Shown piece after piece: positions 1 to 5,019 of a stretch of 5,019 nucleotides of DNA. The translations under genes and the position numbers were made by a program. The stretch lies in contig NZ_CALNBI010000471.1 in the NCBI RefSeq assembly GCF_937874145.1, positions 1 to 5,019 of the forward strand, read 5' to 3'. Source of the DNA: an uncultured Chitinophaga sp. (GTDB lineage Bacteria > Bacteroidota > Bacteroidia > Chitinophagales > Chitinophagaceae). A model generated the notes under the pieces. It worked only from the letters and a program-made list of their open reading frames with translations, did no database searches and was not told the DNA's origin. Positions within the stretch are counted from its first letter, which is position 1; each line of letters begins with the position of its first letter.

Positions 1-675
1 GTTATAGGTATTGCCGCCCGCGCCCTGCTGGTACACGAGCATATAGCCGAGGTCGTAGGACCATCCTCTCCCGAAACCTTGCCTGATGCCCCCGAACAGG
101 CGGATCTGGTCAAAGGTGTTGTACACCACCGATTGCCCGAACTGGACGGCCAGCTCGTTGGCGATGCTGATCTGCGGGAATTTTGGGTTTTTAGAGACAG
201 GGATCCCCAGGCTGAGGAGATAGCGGAGCCGGCTGGAAAACGAAAAGTCGCCGGTGGATTTGCCGTTGTCCAGCACTTCGCGCCAGCGCTGTTCATTACG
301 GAAACGGTTGAGGACGCTCACGGTGTTGATGCGGCTGCTGTATAAAATCTGCTGGTACACGCGGTTTTCATCCGCGAAAGCGGTTTTGCCGTTGACGGTA
401 GATGCGAGCCACATATGCCCGTATCCGGCTACCAGCGAGAGATTATCGGCTAACCAGTAACTGGCGCCGCCGCGTACGAAGTAGAAACTTGGGTCGGCGA
501 TGTAGTTCGTGCGGCGGACATGCACATCCGCGATAGCGCCCCAGCGGTCGCTGAACCGCATGGTGGAATTGACCGAAAGCCAGACGTGCTGGTTATCCGT
601 GATCTGTTTCGCGGGTGTTTGGGCGGTGGCAAGCGTAGAGCAAAGGATCAAAAGCCAGGAGGCGGCATGTCGCAT
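1..675 (-). CDS. DUF2490 family probable outer-membrane beta-barrel protein (3' end beyond the window)
   Basis: The frame is open for 225 codons from ATG at 675 to the window edge with no stop, so the C-terminus is missing; family members are usually about 220-240 residues, so few residues should be lost. Residues 1-19 form a signal peptide (hydrophobic WLLILCSTLATA, likely cut before Gln19). The mature part follows the DUF2490 pattern: an opening HVWLSVNSTMRFSDRWG strand, R-rich strand pairs, YWLADNLSLVAGYGHMW, then ENRVYQQI and RFRNEQRW (about residues 118-147), the family's E-x-R and R-x-R/EQRW signature. Alternating aromatic and polar residues suggest an outer-membrane barrel. Function is unknown for the family. 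An upstream ATG near 697 is in another frame, so 675 is the start. It lies 91 bp downstream of the DUF2141 gene on the same strand and may have its own promoter. Family assignment is from recognition of the pattern, not a search. Confidence 0.85.
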   Translation of the reverse strand, partial: MRHAASWLLILCSTLATAQTPAKQITDNQHVWLSVNSTMRFSDRWGAIADVHVRRTNYIADPSFYFVRGGASYWLADNLSLVAGYGHMWLASTVNGKTAFADENRVYQQILYSSRINTVSVLNRFRNEQRWREVLDNGKSTGDFSFSSRLRYLLSLGIPVSKNPKFPQISIANELAVQFGQSVVYNTFDQIRLFGGIRQGFGRGWSYDLGYMLVYQQGAGGNTYN

Positions 676-700
676 AAAGGAAAACGAAGTTTACCCATTA

Positions 701-732
701 CAACAATAAAACACGCCCGTTGGTTGCGGCAA
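701..732 (-). promoter_or_regulatory. Candidate Bacteroidota-type promoter for the DUF2490 gene
   Basis: Read on the minus strand, TTG (732-730) is followed after 21 bases by TATTGTTG (708-701), a 7-of-8 match to the Bacteroidota -7 element TAnnTTTG at the expected spacing from a -33 TTG. The -7 element ends 25 bases before the ATG at 675, which would give a short leader. The call rests on motif match and spacing only. Confidence 0.4.
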
Positions 733-767
733 TCCTGCGCAGGATGGGGCAATCCTTCTACAATCCT
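730..767 (-). repeat. Three direct copies of AGGATTG in the DUF2141-DUF2490 gap
   Basis: CAATCCT on the plus strand (AGGATTG on the minus strand) occurs at 730-736, 750-756 and 761-767. Offsets are 20 and 11 bp, close to two turns and one turn of the helix, so the copies would face the same side of the DNA. The copy at 730-736 contains the TTG used as the candidate -33 element. The copy at 761-767 touches the DUF2141 stop codon. The copies could be binding sites for a regulator; no known factor is recognised. Confidence 0.4.
732..745. repeat. Perfect 14-bp palindrome ATCCTGCGCAGGAT
   Basis: The sequence equals its own reverse complement over 14 bases. As RNA it could fold as a 5-bp stem with a GCGC loop. 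It is not followed by a T-run on the minus strand, so it is a poor intrinsic terminator. It abuts the candidate -33 element of the DUF2490 promoter, a position that would suit an operator for a dimeric regulator. Confidence 0.45.
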
Positions 768-1198
768 TATTTCAGCTCGATCGTCATTTCCCCGTCCTTA
801 GCGCTGACATCAAACGCCGCTTCGTTAAAGAAAGCGGGCCGCATGGCGGGGCGCACGTCGTTGCTGAACCCGTATTTCTCCGTGGGCTTGCCAATGAAAC
901 TCAGGTTGAGATCCTTGTCGCCGTTTTCGTCGAGGAAGGCGCTGATGGCGTACTTGCCCGAGGGTACTTTGGGGAACGTAACTATCACTTCACCGATACC
1001 GTTTACCGGAACGATCTTCGCGATGGTGGCCTTTTTCGGCTTCATGAAGTCGGAGGAATTGACGTACCATCCGATATAGACGTCGCCCTTCTTGTTTTCA
1101 AGATTCGTCAGCTTGATTTTGTAGGTCCCCTGTGCGGCGGCGCCGGCGCTCATAAGCATGGAAACAGTAAAGATAGTGAGGTAACAGAATCGGGTCAT
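767..1198 (-). CDS. DUF2141 family secreted protein
   Basis: The protein has 143 residues. Residues 1-23 are a signal peptide (hydrophobic LTIFTVSMLMSAGAAA, likely cut after AAA or AAAQ), so it is exported to the periplasm or cell surface. The mature domain matches the DUF2141 layout: a beta-strand start (YKIKLTNLENKKGDVYIGWY), GKYAISAFLDENGDKDLN at 81-98, then GKPTEKYGFSND at 103-114 and a closing strand to Lys143, a common length for a single-domain member. Residues 90-96 (D-E-N-G-D-K-D) resemble a calcium-binding loop of DxNxD type. No function is established for the family. The start at 1198 is chosen because the signal peptide begins there; the open frame continues to an ATG at 1330, but that extension would overlap the divergent DUF6496 gene and precede the signal peptide. 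No Shine-Dalgarno is seen. DUF2490 follows on the same strand after 91 bp. Confidence 0.88.
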   Translation of the reverse strand: MTRFCYLTIFTVSMLMSAGAAAQGTYKIKLTNLENKKGDVYIGWYVNSSDFMKPKKATIAKIVPVNGIGEVIVTFPKVPSGKYAISAFLDENGDKDLNLSFIGKPTEKYGFSNDVRPAMRPAFFNEAAFDVSAKDGEMTIELK

Positions 1199-1272
1199 AA
1201 GTTCGTTTTGTATGAATATGAAAAAGATGTGCCATGATGATGGCCTGTCTTTTGAGGTGGTTCCCGTAAAAC

Positions 1273-1280
1273 CAAATATA
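1273..1280 (-). promoter_or_regulatory. Candidate -7 promoter element TATATTTG for the DUF2141 gene
   Basis: On the minus strand TATATTTG is an exact match to TAnnTTTG, 74 bases before the DUF2141 start. A TTG at the usual 19-21 base spacing is missing (there is a T-rich run instead), so the -33 part is weak. The element overlaps the first base of the divergent DUF6496 start codon at 1280. No convincing plus-strand promoter is seen in 1199-1279. Confidence 0.35.
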
Positions 1281-1696
1281 TGGCAAAGTATGGTAAAAAA
1301 AGCCAGGACAAGGTGGAGCGGGCCATGCATGAGATGAAGGAAGGCAAGCTGAAGAGCGGCCGTAGCGGTAAGAAGGTCACCAACCCTAAGCAGGCCATCG
1401 CCATCGGTTTGAGTGAAGCGCGGGAAGAAGGCGGCAAAGTGCCTAAAAAGGCCGCTGCAAAGAAAACATCTACCCGCAAAGCCGCTTCCAAACCCGGACC
1501 GAAAAAGTCTGCCGCCAAATCCGGTGAAAAGAAAACCTCAACCCGTAAAGCCGCCTCCAAGCCTGGGCCGAAGAAGTCCACTACCAGGAAGGCCGCTTCC
1601 AAACCAGGGCCTAAAAAATCCGCCGCCAAATCCGGCACGAAGAAGAAAACCACCGCCAAGCGCGCTACGCGAAAAAAAGCGGCAGCCGCATCCTGA
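1280..1696 (+). CDS. DUF6496 protein with histone-H1-like Lys/Ala/Pro-rich tail
   Basis: The protein has 138 residues and two parts. Residues 1-56 match the small DUF6496 domain found in Bacteroidota: MAKYGKKSQDKVERAM, then GKLKSGRSGKKVTNPKQAIA and IGLSEAREEGGKVPKK. Residues 57-138 are a low-complexity tail of Lys, Arg, Ala, Ser, Thr and Pro with almost no acidic residue (Glu83 only). It contains three copies of S/T-TRKAASKPGPKKS at 64-77, 87-100 and 101-114, with SAAKSG spacers after copies 1 and 3. Such AAK/KPGPKK tails resemble eukaryotic linker histones and bacterial H1-like proteins (Hc1, AlgP type), so nucleic-acid binding and nucleoid compaction are plausible but inferred. No signal peptide is present, so it is cytoplasmic. 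The leader before the ATG is A-rich without a Shine-Dalgarno. It diverges from DUF2141 and converges on YtxH. Confidence 0.85.
   Translation: MAKYGKKSQDKVERAMHEMKEGKLKSGRSGKKVTNPKQAIAIGLSEAREEGGKVPKKAAAKKTSTRKAASKPGPKKSAAKSGEKKTSTRKAASKPGPKKSTTRKAASKPGPKKSAAKSGTKKKTTAKRATRKKAAAAS
1469..1621 (+). repeat. Three in-gene repeats encoding (S/T)TRKAASKPGPKKS
   Basis: 42-base units lie at 1469-1510, 1538-1579 and 1580-1621; units 2 and 3 are directly adjacent. The encoded 14 residues are the same except Ser/Thr at position 1, but codons differ between copies (Arg as cgc, cgt, agg; Pro-Gly-Pro as ccc-gga-ccg, cct-ggg-ccg, cca-ggg-cct). The copies are therefore old, or kept at the protein level, rather than products of recent slippage. 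Confidence 0.85.
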
Positions 1697-1707
1697 CGGA
1701 ATCATGC

Positions 1708-1749
1708 AAAAAAACGATCGCCGACCTTCACAGGCCGGCGATCCCGTTT
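1708..1749. terminator. Intrinsic terminator shared by the convergent DUF6496 and YtxH genes
   Basis: GATCGCCG (1716-1723) pairs with CGGCGATC (1736-1743). After one A/C mismatch, three more pairs close a TCAC loop. Seven A's at 1708-1714 give a U7 tract after the hairpin for minus-strand transcripts, making this a good terminator for the YtxH gene that ends at 1768. On the plus strand the hairpin is followed by the shorter CCGTTT, so termination of the DUF6496 transcript (stop at 1696) is likely weaker. Confidence 0.8.
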
Positions 1750-1767
1750 AAAACAAACCCCGAATAA

Positions 1768-1950
1768 TTAGTTATGCATCAGGTCCGGCTGGCGGAATTT
1801 CGCCATCAGCAGGTCCTTATTCTCCTGCGTCCATTTAGCGATCCTCCTGCGGGCTTTCGCGCCTTTGTACGGAGCGTATAAAACACCCAATGCCGCGCCT
1901 ACGATCATACCGGCGCCAAGTACCGCTGCTGTTTTCAGATTCTTTTTCAT
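1768..1950 (-). CDS. YtxH domain small membrane protein
   Basis: The protein has 60 residues. A short basic N-terminus (MKKNLK) leads into one glycine-rich transmembrane segment (about residues 8-25, AAVLGAGMIVGAALGVLY), followed by the YtxH hallmark APYKGAKARRRI and a charged cytoplasmic helix (KWTQENKDLLMAKF). The G-x-x-G/A-x-x-x-G-x-L-x-APxxGxxxR pattern is characteristic of YtxH proteins, which are often stress-induced in other bacteria; no biochemical activity is known. The start at 1950 is chosen over an in-frame ATG at 1995 because the conserved part begins there and a -7 promoter element lies at 1985-1992, inside the longer version. It is shorter than many family members, which have a longer coiled tail. 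It ends at a strong terminator and lies 95 bp downstream of the UbiA gene on the same strand. Confidence 0.82.
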   Translation of the reverse strand: MKKNLKTAAVLGAGMIVGAALGVLYAPYKGAKARRRIAKWTQENKDLLMAKFRQPDLMHN

Positions 1951-1984
1951 ATCGTTTCGTGTTTTATCGTTTGAATTGATAACA

Positions 1985-1992
1985 CAAAAGTA
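1985..1992 (-). promoter_or_regulatory. Candidate -7 promoter element TACTTTTG for the YtxH gene
   Basis: On the minus strand TACTTTTG matches TAnnTTTG exactly and ends 34 bases before the ATG at 1950. At 20 bases upstream only TTC, not TTG, is found, so the -33 element is weak. It lies in the 95-bp gap after the UbiA gene and suggests that YtxH is transcribed on its own. Confidence 0.45.
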
Positions 1993-2045
1993 CATGGTGC
2001 TGCGCGCGCCGGGAATGACGGCGGGCAGTTCCAGCCTGATTTTCG

Positions 2046-2954
2046 TCAGTGCGGGAAAAGGCAGATCATGGGAATGGTGACGATGAAGAGGTAAACGAAC
2101 CAGTGGTAAGTCTGGTCGTCCGCTTTGGGCGTTTTGTACAGCCAGAGCCGCAGCGCGATCCCCCAGTGCCAGAGCGCCTGCGCGATGAGGATGCCCGTCA
2201 GCAGCACGCTGCCGAAAATCTCACCCAGCGAAGCCTGCGACCAAAAAATGCAGAAGTACACGAACGGCGAACCGATGAGGAACCAGGCGCTGAGGAACAC
2301 CCGGGCCATGCGGTCGCCCACGGCTAGGGGCAATGTTTTCCTGCCCATGATGGCGTCTCCCGTTTGGTCGCGCATGTCCTGCACCGGCAATCCCAGCCCG
2401 GCCCAGAGGCTGATGGTGATGATGAACCACCAGGCCTTTGCGCCCACTTCGCCCACAATGCTCCATTCCGCCGCCAGCAGCGTAACGGTGCCCAGCGAAA
2501 TGCAGACAACGTTTTTGGTGAACCAATGGTTGCTGCAGCCCCATTTGCACAGCATCTGGGTGACCACCATCCAGGCCAGGGCCAGGGGCAGCACATGCAG
2601 GAAGGCCGCTACGACGAGGAACAGGATATTGTATACCACCAGGCGGAGGCGCGTTTCGGATTCGGTAACGAGCCCCTGCACCAGGGGCCTGTCGGGCTTG
2701 TTGATGCGGTCCTCCTCCACGGAATTCACCTGGTTGGCGATGCAGAAGGTGAGGATATACAGCAGCGTGTACGCCGCCGAATAGAAGAAATACTGCGGAA
2801 ACTCGGACACCGGCCTGCCCACATACACCCAGGCGGCGATAAATGTGATCATGCAGGGGATGACGGTATCCCAGATATCGTTGTTGATGAAGCGCCAAAT
2901 AAGATACAATTCGCGCATGGAGGCGGAAACCGCCGATTTGCATAGGTAAAACAT
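2046..2954 (-). CDS. UbiA-superfamily membrane prenyltransferase or terpene-cyclase-like protein
   Basis: The protein has 302 residues with about eight or nine hydrophobic helices, a usual size for UbiA proteins, which act in the inner membrane on polyprenyl diphosphates with Mg2+. The two Asp-rich motifs are visible. The first, after helix 2, is N74-Q-V-N-S78-V-E-E-D82-RINKPDRP, followed by LVQG. The second is QD193-MRD196-QTGD200 followed by GRKTLP (204-209). The usual first motif is NxxxDxxxD; here its first Asp is Ser78 while Asp82 is kept and two Glu precede it. The N-terminus LYLIWRFINNDIWDTVIP and the NQ...EED...NKPDRP pattern remind me of UbiA-type proteins of secondary metabolism, some of which are terpene cyclases, but this is from memory. 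Substrate is unknown, and no menaquinone, haem or carotenoid genes are nearby. The start at 2954 has a second in-frame Met at 2918 as alternative. The kinase gene ends 94 bp upstream on the same strand; that gap shows only a weak 5-bp hairpin and no clear promoter. Confidence 0.82.
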   Translation of the reverse strand: MFYLCKSAVSASMRELYLIWRFINNDIWDTVIPCMITFIAAWVYVGRPVSEFPQYFFYSAAYTLLYILTFCIANQVNSVEEDRINKPDRPLVQGLVTESETRLRLVVYNILFLVVAAFLHVLPLALAWMVVTQMLCKWGCSNHWFTKNVVCISLGTVTLLAAEWSIVGEVGAKAWWFIITISLWAGLGLPVQDMRDQTGDAIMGRKTLPLAVGDRMARVFLSAWFLIGSPFVYFCIFWSQASLGEIFGSVLLTGILIAQALWHWGIALRLWLYKTPKADDQTYHWFVYLFIVTIPMICLFPH

Positions 2955-3048
2955 ACTTTTATTAGTGATAGACGGGTGGAGAAAAATGTGTCTTCACTAA
3001 AAATAGAAATATTTCAGCAAATCATCGGTATTGAACGAAATCCTTTCG

Positions 3049-4818
3049 CTATGCGGGTTGCGGCTTGCGTGCGGGAAGATGTTTTTCGAGCAATGCCTGG
3101 AGGTCGGTGTACAGGAAGGGTTTTACGAGGTAATCGCTCGCGCCCTGGCGCAGCAGGCTCTCGCGCGCTTCGGTGAAAGCGTCGCCGGAAGAAATGATCA
3201 CGGGCAGATGGCGTAGCGCGGGTTCGTTGCGGATGTGCTGCAATACCTGCGCGCCCTGTATCCCTGGTAAATGGCTGTCTGTAATAACGAGATCGGGAAT
3301 GGTGACGTTCAGCATCCGGAGCCCCTCCTCCCCGCTTTCTGCCATGAGCGCCACGGCGCCTGCGTCTGCCAGGTAGCGTTGCAAAACGTGCCGGCTGATC
3401 AGGTCGTCTTCCACCACGAGTACGGTATAGCCATCGAACCGCGCGGACCGGCGCGCTACGGGGACGGCCGTTTCCGGGCCTTCCGCGCTTATGAGCGGCA
3501 GCATAAACCGGAAAACGGTGTGCGCATGCTGGTTTTCGGCGGATACTTCCCCGCCCAGGCGCTGCGTCAGCTGGCGGGTGATCTGCAATCCGAGGCCCGT
3601 GCCTTCCACTTCACCGTTCCGCTCCGCTACGAATGGCTTGAACATATCGGCAAGCTTCTCCTGCCGGATAGTGCCTTCGTTCTTCACCGTTCCCATCAAC
3701 CTGTCGCCTTTCCGTTCCAGCCGTACTTCCACCAGCGAGCCTGCGGGTGCGAATTTCACGGCGTTGGACAGCAGGTTGTTGACGATTTTGGTGAGGAAGA
3801 TCCGGTCGGTGGCGATCCATTCGGGCAGCGCCGGGTGGATATGCAGCTGGATGCGCACGTTGCGCGTATTGGCGACGTAACGGTTGATGGCCACGCAGGC
3901 TTCGATGCCCTCGCGCAGGCGGACCGGCGCGGGATGCGGCTCGTCGAGCATGCCGGCTTCTATCTTGGCGAGATCCAGCACATTATTGATGATTTCGCGG
4001 GAAAGGTAACTAGCGGCATACAGGTAGCCGATCTCTTCCCGGAGCGCCGGGTCGCCGATCTGCATCTTCCGTTCGTTCAGCAATTGCGCGATCCCGAAAA
4101 CGGCATTGAGCGGCGTCCGGATCTCGTGGCTGGTTTCCCGGAGAAATTTTGTCTTGGCCGCGTCGGCTTCCTTCAGGGCTTCCATCAGGAGCTCATTTTC
4201 GCGGAGGAACATATCGTTCTGGCGGATGATGAAATAAGTGACATATCCCATCAATGCCAGCATCCCCGCCCAGCAGGCCATTTTAACGATGGGCATGTTG
4301 GCGGGCACCACGTAAATGGGTTCCACGATCCCGAAATAGTGATTCGCTTCCACCGCCAGCAGTAGCGCCAGGGCGGAAAAGAGGGTCACCAGGCGGAGGT
4401 TTTTATGCTTGAAGACGATGAACGATGCGCCGATGAGGAAGGTCAGCAGGAATGCCGTGATCATCTCGATGGGCATGGCATTGCCGAGCATCGACCCGAA
4501 ATAGACGGCAAATGTACAGTGGATCACCAGCGTGGCCAGGCTGGCCTGCGAATAACAGCGCCGGTGGTTGAGGTAAATGACGCCCCCCCAGCACAGGCCC
4601 TCTCCGCCCGCCGGTACGAGTATCCGCAACGAACCGGTATACAAATACAGCAGCGATGCCACCACGGCGATCAGGGATGCCGTCAGCAGCGAAAGGGTGT
4701 TGATGATGACGATACCACGCCTGACCCGGGGATTCTCTACCCCGGCGGTGCCGGTATGTATCCATCGTTGCAGGAGGTCCTTCAGTAGGGATCGTTGGCC
4801 AGGGATCCTAGTTTCCAT
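3049..4818 (-). CDS. Hybrid sensor histidine kinase/response regulator with multi-helix membrane input
   Basis: The protein has 589 residues. About six hydrophobic segments between residues 34 and 198 form a membrane input region with no recognised sensor domain and no large periplasmic loop. A coiled stretch (about 200-225) leads to the HisKA domain with phosphoacceptor His231 in SHEIRTPLN. The HATPase_c domain (about 335-441) has an N-box NNLLSNAVKF (347-356) and a G2 box EGTGLGL (405-411). Its G1 box reads VKNEGTI (378-384) instead of V-x-D-x-G-x-G-I, so the usual Asp is Asn380 and one position is missing. A C-terminal receiver domain (about 463-580) has acidic residues Glu470-Asp471-Asp472, phosphoacceptor Asp514, Ser543/Ser544 and Lys566. 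It would autophosphorylate on His and pass phosphate to its own receiver; no output regulator or Hpt protein is in the window. An overlapping ATG two bases upstream runs into a stop at once, so 4818 is the start. Confidence 0.93.
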   Translation of the reverse strand: METRIPGQRSLLKDLLQRWIHTGTAGVENPRVRRGIVIINTLSLLTASLIAVVASLLYLYTGSLRILVPAGGEGLCWGGVIYLNHRRCYSQASLATLVIHCTFAVYFGSMLGNAMPIEMITAFLLTFLIGASFIVFKHKNLRLVTLFSALALLLAVEANHYFGIVEPIYVVPANMPIVKMACWAGMLALMGYVTYFIIRQNDMFLRENELLMEALKEADAAKTKFLRETSHEIRTPLNAVFGIAQLLNERKMQIGDPALREEIGYLYAASYLSREIINNVLDLAKIEAGMLDEPHPAPVRLREGIEACVAINRYVANTRNVRIQLHIHPALPEWIATDRIFLTKIVNNLLSNAVKFAPAGSLVEVRLERKGDRLMGTVKNEGTIRQEKLADMFKPFVAERNGEVEGTGLGLQITRQLTQRLGGEVSAENQHAHTVFRFMLPLISAEGPETAVPVARRSARFDGYTVLVVEDDLISRHVLQRYLADAGAVALMAESGEEGLRMLNVTIPDLVITDSHLPGIQGAQVLQHIRNEPALRHLPVIISSGDAFTEARESLLRQGASDYLVKPFLYTDLQALLEKHLPARKPQPA

Positions 4819-4842
4819 GCATAGCGGGTTATAAAATACGTC

Positions 4843-4863
4843 TCTCTGATGTCTCTGATGTCT
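4843..4863. repeat. 9-bp tandem repeat TCTCTGATG upstream of the kinase gene
   Basis: Two exact copies (4843-4851 and 4852-4860) are followed by a partial TCT. They lie 25-45 bases before the kinase start, in a region that would be its leader or promoter. The repeat could be chance slippage or a binding site. Otherwise 4819-4955 holds no clear gene, and I see no convincing -33/-7 promoter in it. Confidence 0.5.
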
Positions 4864-4955
4864 TTTGAACAGTTGTAGTAACAGTCCCGGCCAAGATACA
4901 ATTTTTTTATCTGGCTTTGTGGAATCGCTGGGAGTTTGAAACGGGCTATCTCCAT

Positions 4956-5019
4956 ATGACTTCCCACTTTTCCAATCCGGACCGCAACGGTTTCCTGCAA
5001 AACGCCTGCCGCCTTCCCA
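4956..5019 (+). CDS. Possible start of a divergent plus-strand gene, cut by the window edge
   Basis: From ATG at 4956 the frame stays open to the last base, giving 21 codons (MTSHFSNPDRNGFLQNACRL and one more). Third positions are mostly C or G, T less often and A rarely, as in the neighbouring genes. The divergent arrangement with the kinase gene would be normal. The stretch is too short to recognise a family, there is no Shine-Dalgarno, and the frame is also open upstream of the ATG back to 4869, so both the gene and its start are uncertain. Confidence 0.25.
   Translation, partial: MTSHFSNPDRNGFLQNACRLP

Noticed and set aside
1199..1330. 44-residue N-terminal extension of the DUF2141 protein to ATG 1330
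   Set aside because: It would place residues before a clear signal peptide and overlap the divergent DUF6496 coding region.
1195..1659. 154-residue minus-strand frame rich in FFGPGLEAA-type repeats
   Set aside because: It is the complement of the repetitive DUF6496 gene; its repeats mirror the KPGPKKS units and it matches no family.
2221..2943. 240-residue minus-strand frame and plus-strand frames (2125-2784, 2364-2945) over the UbiA gene
   Set aside because: They overlap the UbiA frame, which has the family motifs and membrane helices; the alternatives have neither.
3006..3048. Hairpin CGAAA-TCC-TTTCG (3036-3048) and palindrome GAAATATTTC (3006-3015) as a terminator after the kinase gene
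   Set aside because: The stems are only 5 bp and A/T-rich and lack a directly following T-run, so termination is not supported.
3271..4365. 364-residue plus-strand open frame
   Set aside because: It lies wholly opposite the kinase gene, whose domains and catalytic residues are unmistakable; the frame is His/Gly/Gln-rich, as is typical of an antisense shadow.
4866..4902. TTG-N21-TACAACTG on the minus strand as the kinase promoter
   Set aside because: The -7 part has two mismatches to TAnnTTTG, including the conserved T-rich half, so it is no better than chance.
4782..5000. 72-residue minus-strand frame overlapping the kinase start
   Set aside because: No recognisable domain; it overlaps the kinase start in another frame and spans the likely leader and tandem repeat.

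Overview
The window looks like a chromosomal segment of a Bacteroidota bacterium, most likely a Chitinophagaceae (Chitinophaga-like) species. This is inferred from three things. The protein families (DUF2490, DUF2141, DUF6496, YtxH) co-occur typically in that phylum. Shine-Dalgarno sequences are absent in front of most starts. Several upstream regions carry elements resembling the Bacteroidota -33/-7 promoter (TTG, then TAnnTTTG). Third codon positions are fairly G/C-rich and look similar in all genes. No insertion sequence, phage gene, tRNA, rRNA or CRISPR array is visible.

Layout. On the minus strand, a secreted DUF2141 protein (767-1198) is followed downstream by a DUF2490 probable outer-membrane protein (1-675, running off the left edge). 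The 91-bp gap between them holds a plausible promoter, a perfect 14-bp palindrome and three copies of AGGATTG. Divergent from DUF2141 is a plus-strand gene (1280-1696) for a very basic DUF6496 protein with a histone-H1-like tail containing three 14-residue repeats. It converges on a small minus-strand YtxH-type membrane protein (1768-1950), and the two share a strong hairpin terminator. Further right on the minus strand are a UbiA-superfamily membrane protein (2046-2954) and, 94 bp upstream of it, a hybrid histidine kinase/response regulator with a multi-helix membrane input region (3049-4818). The last 200 bases are mostly non-coding. They hold a 9-bp tandem repeat and perhaps the first codons of a plus-strand gene.

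How the genes may work together. DUF2141 and DUF2490 may form a transcription unit for envelope proteins, though DUF2490 seems to have its own promoter. The kinase and the UbiA protein are co-oriented and could be co-transcribed, but nothing shows that one controls the other. YtxH and DUF6496 proteins are small accessory proteins of unknown or general (stress, nucleoid) role.

Most worth a second look: the UbiA protein, whose first metal-binding motif is altered and whose overall motif pattern may resemble membrane terpene cyclases more than quinone or haem prenyltransferases; the repeat tail of the DUF6496 protein; the altered G1 box in the kinase; and the repeat/palindrome cluster before the DUF2490 gene. 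I see no clear multi-gene novel system.
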